A DNA stretch of 34,843 nt, from contig JAFGIM010000059.1 in the NCBI GenBank assembly GCA_016929605.1, forward strand, positions 1-34,843. Reading direction: 5' to 3'. Position numbers and translations under genes: made by a program. Below the pieces are notes generated by a model. That model had not been told where the DNA came from and did no database searches. It saw nothing but the letters and a program-made list of their open reading frames with translations. Source of the DNA: Spirochaetales bacterium (GTDB lineage: Bacteria; Spirochaetota; Spirochaetia; Treponematales; Treponemataceae). The first letter of the stretch is position 1; each line of letters begins with the position of its first letter. Of this stretch, positions 17,115 to 24,199 are shown one piece after another.

Positions 17115-17828
17115 ATGGCACTATTGCACGTTGACGGAATAAGCACTTTTTATGGAAATATACAGGCATTGAGATCTATCTCTTTGAGTGTTGAAGAAGG
17201 GGACATTGTTACCTTAATCGGTGCTAATGGTGCGGGTAAATCAACCACCCTGATGTCTATTTGTGGCATTACATCAATACGATCAGGCCGAGTGCTCCTT
17301 GATGGCGAAGACATAACTCATCTAAGTCCTAACAAGATTGTTGAGCGGGGCATTGCGCAAGTACCAGAAGGGCGAAGAATCTTCCCGCAACTAACTGTTA
17401 CAGAAAATCTTGATATGGGCGCTTTTTTGCGAAGAGATACAAACGGTATCAAGGATGATATTGATTTAGTCTTTTCTTTATTTCCCCGCTTGGCAGAGCG
17501 GCGAAGTCAGGCAGGCGGGACTCTTTCGGGAGGGGAGCAACAAATGCTCGCTATCTCTCGAGCACTGATGATGCGGCCAAGAATTTTGCTGTTAGACGAG
17601 CCATCGCTTGGTTTGGCTCCGATATTTGTTCAGCATATATTCGAGATTATTACCCGAATCAATCGTGAGCGTAAAACTACCATTTTCCTGGTAGAGCAAA
17701 ACGCCCACATGGCTTTAAAAATCGCGAGTAAGGGCTATGTACTCCAAAATGGGGCGATAAAAATGGAAGATACCAGCGAGCGTTTACTCGCTAACGAAGA
17801 TGTTCGCAAAGCGTATTTGGGAATATAA
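17115..17828 (+). CDS. livF: Branched-chain amino-acid ABC transporter, ATPase LivF
   Basis: LivF is the partner ATPase. The frame is open upstream into livG, but ATG 17115, one base past the livG stop, gives MALLHVDGISTFYGN, the conserved start. The 237-residue product has Walker A GANGAGKS (36-43), the Q-loop region VPEGRRIFPQLTV, signature LSGGEQQM (137-144), Walker B LLLDEP (158-163) and the switch His of the family replaced by Gln in VEQNAHMAL, which is the usual LivF state. GGAGAA in the livG end serves as ribosome-binding site. Confidence 0.97.
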   Translation: MALLHVDGISTFYGNIQALRSISLSVEEGDIVTLIGANGAGKSTTLMSICGITSIRSGRVLLDGEDITHLSPNKIVERGIAQVPEGRRIFPQLTVTENLDMGAFLRRDTNGIKDDIDLVFSLFPRLAERRSQAGGTLSGGEQQMLAISRALMMRPRILLLDEPSLGLAPIFVQHIFEIITRINRERKTTIFLVEQNAHMALKIASKGYVLQNGAIKMEDTSERLLANEDVRKAYLGI

Positions 17829-17869
17829 TCTATACTGATAAGAGAACACCGATTTCAAGGAGGCTTTTC

Positions 17870-18508
17870 ATGATGGTATCAGATGTAATGACGAGTAATC
17901 CCCTGTATGTGCATCCGGATCTGTCCGTTACCGAGGCACGAAATTTAATGCGAAAGGAAAAGGTCGGTCAACTGTTAGTGTTGGACAGGGCGAATAAGCT
18001 TGTTGGTATCGTTACGGAGCGGGACTTGATAAACGCAAGTCCTTCTGAGGCCACCACCCTAAGCATATTTGAGATTAGTTCTCTGTTGGCTAGCCTTAAG
18101 GTTGAACAGGTAATGACCAGGAAGGTGATAAGCGTAGATGAGTCGGTAGTTATCGAGGAAGCCGCCCGCATTATGGTAGATAATGGTATTAGTGCTTTGC
18201 CGGTTATGAAAGGTGATATCCCGGTTGGTATTGTATCTGACGGTGACTTGTTTCGCTTGTTTATAAATCTTTTTGGCGCACGACAAAACGGGCTTAGGAT
18301 AAGCATGCTGGTTCCCGAGAAAAAGGGTGAGCTGCATGACCTGGCAGAGGTCCTAACTCAAAAAGGCGCGAACGTACTTTCAATGGTTATTTGCGATGGC
18401 TGTGATGTAACGAACCGTATGTGCATTATGAAGGTAAGCGATATCAGCAAGGAAGATCTTTTGGATGCGGTTAAACCCTGCTCTCTCAAGGTAGTCGATA
18501 TTCGTTAG
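17870..18508 (+). CDS. CBS-CBS-ACT domain protein (AcuB-like)
   Basis: The 212-residue protein has two CBS domains, about residues 1-58 (VSDVMTSNPLYVHPDLSV, then VGIVTERDL) and 79-132 (VEQVMTRKVISVDESV, then VGIVSDGDLF), forming one adenosyl-nucleotide-binding Bateman module. An ACT-like region follows (about 142-212). This is the AcuB architecture. It lies 41 bases after livF on the same strand and probably shares the liv transcript; a sensor of adenylate or amino-acid state acting on the importer is a reasonable inference, not shown. AAGGAGG (17857-17863) serves ATG 17870, with ATG 17873 also possible. Its end overlaps the convergent rel gene by four bases. Confidence 0.88.
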   Translation: MMVSDVMTSNPLYVHPDLSVTEARNLMRKEKVGQLLVLDRANKLVGIVTERDLINASPSEATTLSIFEISSLLASLKVEQVMTRKVISVDESVVIEEAARIMVDNGISALPVMKGDIPVGIVSDGDLFRLFINLFGARQNGLRISMLVPEKKGELHDLAEVLTQKGANVLSMVICDGCDVTNRMCIMKVSDISKEDLLDAVKPCSLKVVDIR

Positions 18509-20292
18509 TCTTTCTTCTTTTTTGTGGGTTGGGCAATAGCAACAGGTATTTCCCATTCCACCGGTATATTTCTGTTTTGTATGTCCGGTATTGCGGCAAG
18601 GTTTGCGCAATCCGTTCGATGAATAATTATACCTCTTCCTCGTGACACATAGCCAATTATCGGTGCGGGGGGCATTGGTTCGCAGCACTGAGCGAATTTA
18701 ATCATGAAATTAGTCGTGTCCCCAACCCGTATCTTTAGGACTGCACTGTCGAACTGACGAGTTTGCTCTTCGGGTAATGTACTTCGATGATGGGTCTGCT
18801 TTTGAATTGGAGATTGCTTTTCGCCATCGTCTTTCTTTTCGCTCGCATCCTTTGGTTCATTAGCTTGAAGCCAGGCGCGAATTTTCTGGCGAGCTTTAGC
18901 AGTTCGAACTGAATTATATTGATTCTGCGTGGGGTGAGCCTGTGGATGGGTAATTATTTCAATTACCTGCGTATTTTTTAAGGCTTGCGACAGAGGAATA
19001 ATCGATCCATCTGCCCTGGCGCCTACTATTTTTTCTCCAATGGCTGAGTGTATGTGGTATGCAAAATCAACGGCAGTAGAAAGAGCAGGCAATTCGACAA
19101 TATCTCCCTTTGGGGTAAAGACATAGATTGAATCTCCAAGAAGATCCGTCTTTATCCTGGCCAGGAAATCCTCATCGGAAAATCTGCCTTTTGATAATTC
19201 TTTTAGCTGATTGATAATGGAAAGGTGATCGGCATTAACGATTTCCTTTCCACTTCCTTTTTTATATAGCCAGTGACTGGCAATACCGTTCTCTGCTATA
19301 TGATGCATCTCAAAGGTTCTGATTTGAATTTCGAGCATTCTGCCGTGATCGCACATAACAGTGGTATGAAGGCTTTGATACCCGTTAGGTTTTGGCATGG
19401 CAATATAGTCCTTAAATCTTCCATCAAGAGGCTTCCAGACTGTATGGACCAGGCCAAGAAGGGTGTAGCATTCATGAACCGTTGAACAGAGAATACGCAT
19501 AGCCAGAAGGTCGTACAGTTCATCTACGCCTTTGTTGCGTTTCTTCATTTTTTGGTAAATTGACCAGAAGTGCTTTGCACGAGAGTGGATTTCAACAGAA
19601 AGACCTGCTTGTTGGGCTGCGCTGTAGAGCGCCTTTTCTGCAGAATCAAGAAATTCCGCTCTTTCCCCTTTTTTAGCGGCAACAAGATTTTTGATTTGCT
19701 CGTATACCTCGCGATTAAGGTATTTAAGGCTCAGGTCTTCAAGTTCATCTTTGATGTAGGATATTCCAAGGCGGTTTGCCAGAGGTGCCCAAATATCGAT
19801 TGTTTCCTGGGCTATGGACCTTTGTTGCTCGATGGGGAAGTTTTTAAGACTTCTCATCTTGTCCAGACGGTCGGCCAAGCGTACCAGAATGACCCGGATA
19901 TCGTCGACCATGGCAAAAAACATTTTTCTGATAGATTCAGCTTGTTGAATTGTTTTATTTTTTAGCTTGAGGGCAGAAATTCGCGAAGTACCTTCTACAA
20001 GGGTGCGAACCGTTTTACCGAATTGCCGTTCAATCTCGTCTGCGGTGAACCCGAGCTCTTCCATTGAACCATGTAAAAAAGCGCACGCTATGGATGGACT
20101 GTCTAGTTGGAGTGAGGCAAGAATGCGAGCAACGCGTATTGGGTGTTCAAGGAATGCTTCGCCGCAAAGGCGACGAACATCGCCTCTTTTTTGGCACATC
20201 AGCTCCCATGCTTGCGTTATAAGGGCCTGGTCATCGCCATCGAGGTATGGGTAGTCTGCAAAAAAATCATCAAGAAGCTTTGTTATTTCCAT
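18505..20292 (-). CDS. rel: RelA/SpoT-family (p)ppGpp synthetase, altered HD site and no ACT domain
   Basis: The enzyme makes the stringent-response alarmone from ATP and GDP/GTP. Order of domains in 595 residues: HD hydrolase region (about 25-170), synthetase (about 235-345), TGS (388-447), then the CC/zinc-finger-like region with Cys536-Cys537 and GIIIHRTDC. The synthetase motif is RFKD (292-295), the form typical of bifunctional enzymes, with the GYQSLHTTV and EIQIRT motifs intact. The hydrolase signature is changed: His50 remains, but the HD pair is His74-Gly75 and LADRLHNMRT reads LADRLDKMRS. The family's C-terminal ACT domain is missing (usual length 700-750). The start overlaps the prmC end by 10 bases. 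Confidence 0.93.
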   Translation of the reverse strand: MEITKLLDDFFADYPYLDGDDQALITQAWELMCQKRGDVRRLCGEAFLEHPIRVARILASLQLDSPSIACAFLHGSMEELGFTADEIERQFGKTVRTLVEGTSRISALKLKNKTIQQAESIRKMFFAMVDDIRVILVRLADRLDKMRSLKNFPIEQQRSIAQETIDIWAPLANRLGISYIKDELEDLSLKYLNREVYEQIKNLVAAKKGERAEFLDSAEKALYSAAQQAGLSVEIHSRAKHFWSIYQKMKKRNKGVDELYDLLAMRILCSTVHECYTLLGLVHTVWKPLDGRFKDYIAMPKPNGYQSLHTTVMCDHGRMLEIQIRTFEMHHIAENGIASHWLYKKGSGKEIVNADHLSIINQLKELSKGRFSDEDFLARIKTDLLGDSIYVFTPKGDIVELPALSTAVDFAYHIHSAIGEKIVGARADGSIIPLSQALKNTQVIEIITHPQAHPTQNQYNSVRTAKARQKIRAWLQANEPKDASEKKDDGEKQSPIQKQTHHRSTLPEEQTRQFDSAVLKIRVGDTTNFMIKFAQCCEPMPPAPIIGYVSRGRGIIIHRTDCANLAAIPDIQNRNIPVEWEIPVAIAQPTKKKKD

Positions 20293-21149
20293 GATCCTTC
20301 AACAACCCTCTCTTGTCCGGAAAGATCCGCATGAATGACTATATCAGTAAATCCTTTGAGATTCAAATACTCGCTCGCTTGCTGTGCGTTGTATTCCCCG
20401 GTTTCAATAAGGACCTTTCCTCCCTGTTTTACCACCTGAGGAAGGTGATCTATTAACGAGCGGACAAGATCAAGACCGTCGCTTCCTCCGTCCAGGGCCA
20501 GAAGCGGCTCTGATCGTCCATCATTCAAGAGATGTTTGGCAATAAGTGAAGGGACATAGGGAGGATTTGAAACGACAAGATCGAACGTTCCTTCGTTTTT
20601 GGGGAGTCCCTGTCTAAGATCCCCTTGAATAAACCGAATGGCATTAGGGCTTTGAAGGAGGGTTTGAGCATTGGTCCGGGCAATATCCAGGGCTGGATTG
20701 CTGATGTCGGTAGCGACGCATTGTATATGCTGTTTCTCGGCCTTAAGGGTAATAGCGATACAGCCAGAACCGGTACACACATCAAGGACGCAGAAGGGAG
20801 GAGTATCCGGTATTATGTGTAATGCGCGTTCGATAAGGGTTTCAGTATCAGGCTTTGGAATAAGAGTGGCAGGGGATACAGAGAAGGGGCGCCCCCAAAA
20901 TTCTTTGACGCCGGTAAGATAAGCAACTGGATAACCCATTGAGCGTTTGGAAACGCTTTTATAAAAGGAATCCAGGACACCGTCACACTCAAGATCATCA
21001 TGGGCAGCAAGATAGGAACGTGATACGCCTAAGTGAAAAGCGAGAAGGACTGCAGCGTCCAGGGCTGGGGTCAAATCCGGGTGTAATCCATGTTGTTGTG
21101 CGGCTTCCAGCTTTTCTCTGGCGTATATCAGCGCTTGACGGACCGTCAT
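20283..21149 (-). CDS. prmC: Release-factor glutamine methyltransferase PrmC (HemK)
   Basis: PrmC methylates the Gln of the GGQ motif in release factors, raising termination efficiency. The 288-residue product has the N-terminal substrate-binding helical domain ending in YPVAYLTGVKEFWGRPF, the SAM-binding motif VLDVCTGSGCIAI, and the catalytic NPPYVP that holds the target Gln. All are family hallmarks. On the transcribed strand GGGAGG lies ahead of the ATG. It follows its own substrate gene prfA by 42 bases, a classic pairing, and overlaps rel by 10 bases at its other end. Confidence 0.96.
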   Translation of the reverse strand: MTVRQALIYAREKLEAAQQHGLHPDLTPALDAAVLLAFHLGVSRSYLAAHDDLECDGVLDSFYKSVSKRSMGYPVAYLTGVKEFWGRPFSVSPATLIPKPDTETLIERALHIIPDTPPFCVLDVCTGSGCIAITLKAEKQHIQCVATDISNPALDIARTNAQTLLQSPNAIRFIQGDLRQGLPKNEGTFDLVVSNPPYVPSLIAKHLLNDGRSEPLLALDGGSDGLDLVRSLIDHLPQVVKQGGKVLIETGEYNAQQASEYLNLKGFTDIVIHADLSGQERVVEGSWK

Positions 21150-21191
21150 GTTATCCTCCCGCTCTGTGGTTGCAGGAAGGGCCGTAAGCCC

Positions 21192-22262
21192 TTATTCCGC
21201 CATTGCCTTCAGTTGTTCTTCCCGGGCCGCGATGCAAAGCCCTTCGACCAGCTCGGTCAGATTCCCCTGCATGACCAGATCAAGTTTGTATAGCGTAAGG
21301 TTTATCCGGTGATCGGTAAGTCTGTTTTGGGGAAAGTTATAGGTGCGAATCCTCTCGGACCTGTCTCCCGACCCTACCTGGCTCTTGCGGTTCTCGGCTC
21401 GCTCGGCGTTTTTTTTGCCTTCTTCAAGTTCATACAGTCGTGTACGCAACACGCGCATTGCCTTAGCCTTATTCTTTATTTGGCTTTTTTCGTCTTGCTG
21501 GATTACTACGATACCGGTTGGAATGTGTGTCAGGCGGACTGCCGAGTCTGTAGTGTTAACACATTGTCCCCCGGGGCCTCCCGCTCTCATCACATCGATG
21601 CGAAGGTCTTCTTGGCGGATGGTAATCTCGGTTTCTTCTGCTTCAGGAAGAACGGCAACGGTTGCGGCGCTTGTTTGTATGCGCCCAGAGGCTTCGGTTT
21701 CCGGAACACGCTGTACCCGGTGTACTCCAGATTCATAGCGAAGACTTCCATACACATATTTACCGGTTATGGACAGAATTATTTCCTTGTATCCGCCCAG
21801 TGCTGTTTCGTTAGCCGATAAAACTTCGTACTTCCAACCCTTTGATTCGGCGAAACGGGTGTACATCCTGAAAAGGTCAGCCGCAAAAAGGGCCGCTTCT
21901 TCTCCTCCGGTTCCTCCCCGAATTTCCATGATGATATTTTTTTCTTCAAGGGGATCGGGTGGAATAAGGAGGACTTTTAATTGAGATTCCCTCTGGTCTA
22001 ATTCTTTTTCCAGACGATGTTGTTCGTCTTTTGCCATCTCCCTCATATCGCTGTCGTCGGCTTCCCGAACCATGGCAAGGGTTTCCTCAAGATCCTTTTC
22101 GGCATTAAGGTACAGATCGTATTCTTCCATCAGTCGCGATAAATACGCATGTTCGCGCATGGAATCGCGGTATTTGGCGGGGTTTTTTATCAGGAGGGGA
22201 TCCTGGATATTAGTATCAAGTTCGGCGAAACGAACTCTGAGTCTGTCGAGCTTATCGTGCAT
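21192..22262 (-). CDS. prfA: Peptide chain release factor 1
   Basis: RF1 reads UAA and UAG and triggers peptide release. The 356-residue product has the GGQ catalytic loop (231-233; [18 protein letters not shown]) and the acidic [11 protein letters not shown] segment. The stop-codon-reading tripeptide is PET (187-189), fitting the RF1 PxT pattern where E. coli has PAT; RF2 would have SPF. Window genes end in TAA, TAG and TGA, so an RF2 must exist elsewhere. An inverted repeat AAGGGC/GCCCTT (21177-21193) overlaps its stop, without a T run. Confidence 0.97.
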   Translation of the reverse strand: MHDKLDRLRVRFAELDTNIQDPLLIKNPAKYRDSMREHAYLSRLMEEYDLYLNAEKDLEETLAMVREADDSDMREMAKDEQHRLEKELDQRESQLKVLLIPPDPLEEKNIIMEIRGGTGGEEAALFAADLFRMYTRFAESKGWKYEVLSANETALGGYKEIILSITGKYVYGSLRYESGVHRVQRVPETEASGRIQTSAATVAVLPEAEETEITIRQEDLRIDVMRAGGPGGQCVNTTDSAVRLTHIPTGIVVIQQDEKSQIKNKAKAMRVLRTRLYELEEGKKNAERAENRKSQVGSGDRSERIRTYNFPQNRLTDHRINLTLYKLDLVMQGNLTELVEGLCIAAREEQLKAMAE

Positions 22263-22306
22263 ACCACACTATATCAAAATCGAGTACAGGACTTCAATTG
22301 GCAGGA

Positions 22307-23041
22307 TTATTGGTTTTTTGTTTTCTTTGTACCGATAGGAGGTTTGCGGTTTACCGGTTTTTCGGTAATTTTTATCTTTGCCGTTGATTTTCCGGTGGAA
22401 GAGGGTACTGTTGACCCATAGGTAAGGGTTTTTCGTTGTGTGGAGCGGTTAACCGTTTTGTTTTGGGCAATCATCGCCGTTCGCGTTCGTACCGGTTTAA
22501 AAAAACCAAAAAGACTGCCGCATAAACCACCGGCAAGATGGGCAAATTGGGAGATATCATCTCCGTTAAAAGCTTGTTGGATTTCTCTTCCCAAATACAG
22601 AATAACAATAAGAATAAACGTAAGGGGAACATCATCTTTACCATGATTGGTAAAGGATGCCAGGAGAATCATCATGAAAACCACGCCCGAGGCGCCAAGA
22701 AGGGGATGCGGGAAAAAGCAGACATTTAACACGCCGGTTACAAAGCCGGTTACAAGAATCATCAGGAACATGGTAAAGGAGCCATAGGTTTCTTCGAGCA
22801 TGGGTCCCAGAAGAAGGATGTATGCAAGATTGCTCATCAGGTGAGTCCAGTCCGCGTGACCGGCGATATGGGTAAAGAGCCTGAGGTAATTCAGGGGGTC
22901 CATTAAGTTAAAGGCAAGGGCATTTGGTACGGTAAAGAGGGCCCGGGTAAGGGATGGAAACACAAATTGAGTTGTAAGCACAATTGCTGCGCAAAAGAAT
23001 GAAAAGGTAAGGGTGGTGGGGGCGTTGTACTTAATTCTCAT
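22307..23041 (-). CDS. Rhomboid-family intramembrane serine protease
   Basis: A predicted membrane protease that cleaves transmembrane segments. The 244-residue product has about six hydrophobic helices in residues 8-182 and all active-site landmarks: HLMSN with His67 and Asn71, the nucleophile Ser118 in GASG, and the base His168 in FAHLAGG. After the last helix comes a basic, Thr/Lys-rich cytoplasmic tail of about 60 residues (RTRTAMIAQNKTVNR onward), longer than in GlpG-like enzymes of minimal size. Substrate unknown. Its start overlaps the xth end by 11 bases, and prfA follows after 44 bases, so it is in the same transcript. Confidence 0.9.
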   Translation of the reverse strand: MRIKYNAPTTLTFSFFCAAIVLTTQFVFPSLTRALFTVPNALAFNLMDPLNYLRLFTHIAGHADWTHLMSNLAYILLLGPMLEETYGSFTMFLMILVTGFVTGVLNVCFFPHPLLGASGVVFMMILLASFTNHGKDDVPLTFILIVILYLGREIQQAFNGDDISQFAHLAGGLCGSLFGFFKPVRTRTAMIAQNKTVNRSTQRKTLTYGSTVPSSTGKSTAKIKITEKPVNRKPPIGTKKTKNQ

Positions 23042-23807
23042 AGCTTAGTTTCACCGGACAATGATCTGAACCATATACATCAGAAAGAATGGTAGAAGAC
23101 TTCACTCGGTCCATAAAACCGGGATTGACACAGGTATAATCGATTCTCCACCCGATATTCTTTTCCCTGGCATGGAATCGATAACTCCACCAGGAGTATT
23201 GACCTGGATCGGAGGTAAAAGCTCTAAATGTATCTACATAGCCACTTCCGATAAAGCGGTCCATCCATGCGCGCTCTTCCGGTAAATATCCGGGGTTCCC
23301 CTCGTTTGTTTTGGGGTTTGCAAGATCGATTGGCTTATGGGCTATGTTATAGTCCCCACACAGAATCAGGGGTATGCCCTGAGCGCTCAGGCGGTCGCAT
23401 TCTTGCAGTATTGCATCGCAAAAGCGAAGCTTGTAGGGAAGTCGTGCCCCGGCTTCTTGAGAATTAGGAAAATATGCGGAAATAATGGCTACATCGTCAA
23501 ATCGTGCAACAAGAACTCGCCCTTCATCATCGAATTCATCAACGCCCAGGGTTCTTACCTCAAGAGGTTCGGTTTTACTGTATATAGCTACGCCGGAATA
23601 TCCCGCTTTTTTTGCGGAACTCCACCAGGACTGCCAGGTTCCACCGGGCAATACAGGGGTAACAAGAGCCGGGTTTAGCTGACCTTTATGGGCCTTAGTT
23701 TCCTGTAGGCATAGGACGTCGGGGGATTCAGTAGAGAGCCAATCAAGAAAGCCTTTTTTCTCCACCGCGCGGATACCGTTTACGTTCCAGGAAACAACTG
23801 TTTTCAT
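23031..23807 (-). CDS. xth: Exodeoxyribonuclease III (AP endonuclease family)
   Basis: The enzyme cuts DNA at abasic sites and has 3'-5' exonuclease activity in base-excision repair. The frame is open 36 bases upstream, but ATG 23807 gives MKTVVSWNVNGIRA, the conserved start, and 258 residues. Metal and catalytic residues are visible: Asn8, Glu36 in LQETK, Tyr112 in SAYFPNS, Asp152 and Asn154 in GDYN, and Asp248-His249 in SDHCP. No close Shine-Dalgarno is present; AGGAG is 17 bases upstream. The start codon lies in one arm of a long inverted repeat. It heads the minus-strand run xth-rhomboid-prfA-prmC-rel. Confidence 0.94.
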   Translation of the reverse strand: MKTVVSWNVNGIRAVEKKGFLDWLSTESPDVLCLQETKAHKGQLNPALVTPVLPGGTWQSWWSSAKKAGYSGVAIYSKTEPLEVRTLGVDEFDDEGRVLVARFDDVAIISAYFPNSQEAGARLPYKLRFCDAILQECDRLSAQGIPLILCGDYNIAHKPIDLANPKTNEGNPGYLPEERAWMDRFIGSGYVDTFRAFTSDPGQYSWWSYRFHAREKNIGWRIDYTCVNPGFMDRVKSSTILSDVYGSDHCPVKLSYEN

Positions 23808-23865
23808 ACGAGCTATAATGCCATCTCCTGTCTGTACTTTCAAGAGCGGAAACTGTTGTTTCCTG
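23788..23865. promoter_or_regulatory. 18-base inverted repeat spanning the xth start codon
   Basis: Arms 23788-23805 and 23848-23865 match 16 of 18 positions in inverted orientation around 42 bases. In xth mRNA the upstream arm would pair with the G of the AUG and codons 2-6. The upstream arm alone is also a perfect hairpin, GGAAAC-TGTT-GTTTCC on the plus strand (23848-23863), so two exclusive folds are possible. The element also lies in the clpS leader region. Confidence 0.5.
23814..23819 (+). promoter_or_regulatory. Candidate -10 box for clpS-clpA-aat
   Basis: A perfect TATAAT lies 75 bases before the clpS start, reading towards clpS. The -35 region at 17-base spacing is GAAACA (23791-23796), matching consensus in three of six positions, and lies inside the inverted-repeat arm at the xth start. 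Transcription would start near 23826 and the leader would carry the GGAAAC hairpin. No stronger candidate is seen in the gap. Confidence 0.35.
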
Positions 23866-23893
23866 AGCGGTTTTGCAGTATTTTTTAAGGAGT

Positions 23894-24199
23894 ATGGAAG
23901 AATTGGGAAAGCCGCAGGCTTTTGGTTCAGTTTCGGAAGAAACGAGCGAGCCGGCGCAATACAAGGTAGTACTCCTCAATGATGACTTTACCACAAAGGA
24001 CTTTGTGGTAGCGGTATTAGTGGCTGTGTTTCATAAAAAGCAGGAAGAGGCTACCGTCATAATGGAAGACGTGCATAAAAAGGGACGGGGTGTAGTAGGT
24101 GCATATTCCTACGATATTGCCGCCACTCGTTGTTTGCAGGTCCATGAAGCGGCTCGGCAAAGCGGATTTCCGCTTAGATGTGTTATGGAGCAGATGTGA
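23894..24199 (+). CDS. clpS: ATP-dependent Clp protease adaptor ClpS
   Basis: ClpS binds N-terminal Leu, Phe, Tyr and Trp and delivers such proteins to ClpA(P). The 101-residue product has a disordered acidic N-terminus (about 1-22) and the ClpS core YKVVLLNDDFTTKDFV. Asn29, Asp30-Asp31 and His61 match the residues holding the N-terminal amine. The gatekeeper Met of E. coli ClpS (Met40, in DDYTPMEFV) aligns with Lys35. AAGGAG (23887-23892) is only one base before ATG 23894, oddly close; TTG 23903 at 10-base spacing is an alternative start that removes three residues. The stop overlaps the clpA GTG by four bases. Confidence 0.94.
   Translation: MEELGKPQAFGSVSEETSEPAQYKVVLLNDDFTTKDFVVAVLVAVFHKKQEEATVIMEDVHKKGRGVVGAYSYDIAATRCLQVHEAARQSGFPLRCVMEQM

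Noticed and set aside
18380-18688. Minus-strand open frame downstream of rel that might hold the missing ACT domain after a frameshift
   Set aside because: It overlaps the rel end in another frame and its translation shows no ACT pattern; most of the bases after the rel stop belong to the convergent CBS-ACT gene, so a recent frameshift is unlikely.
21177-21193. AAGGGC/GCCCTT inverted repeat at the prfA stop as a terminator
   Set aside because: No T run follows on the minus strand and prmC continues 42 bases later, so it is not a terminator; at most a weak hairpin.
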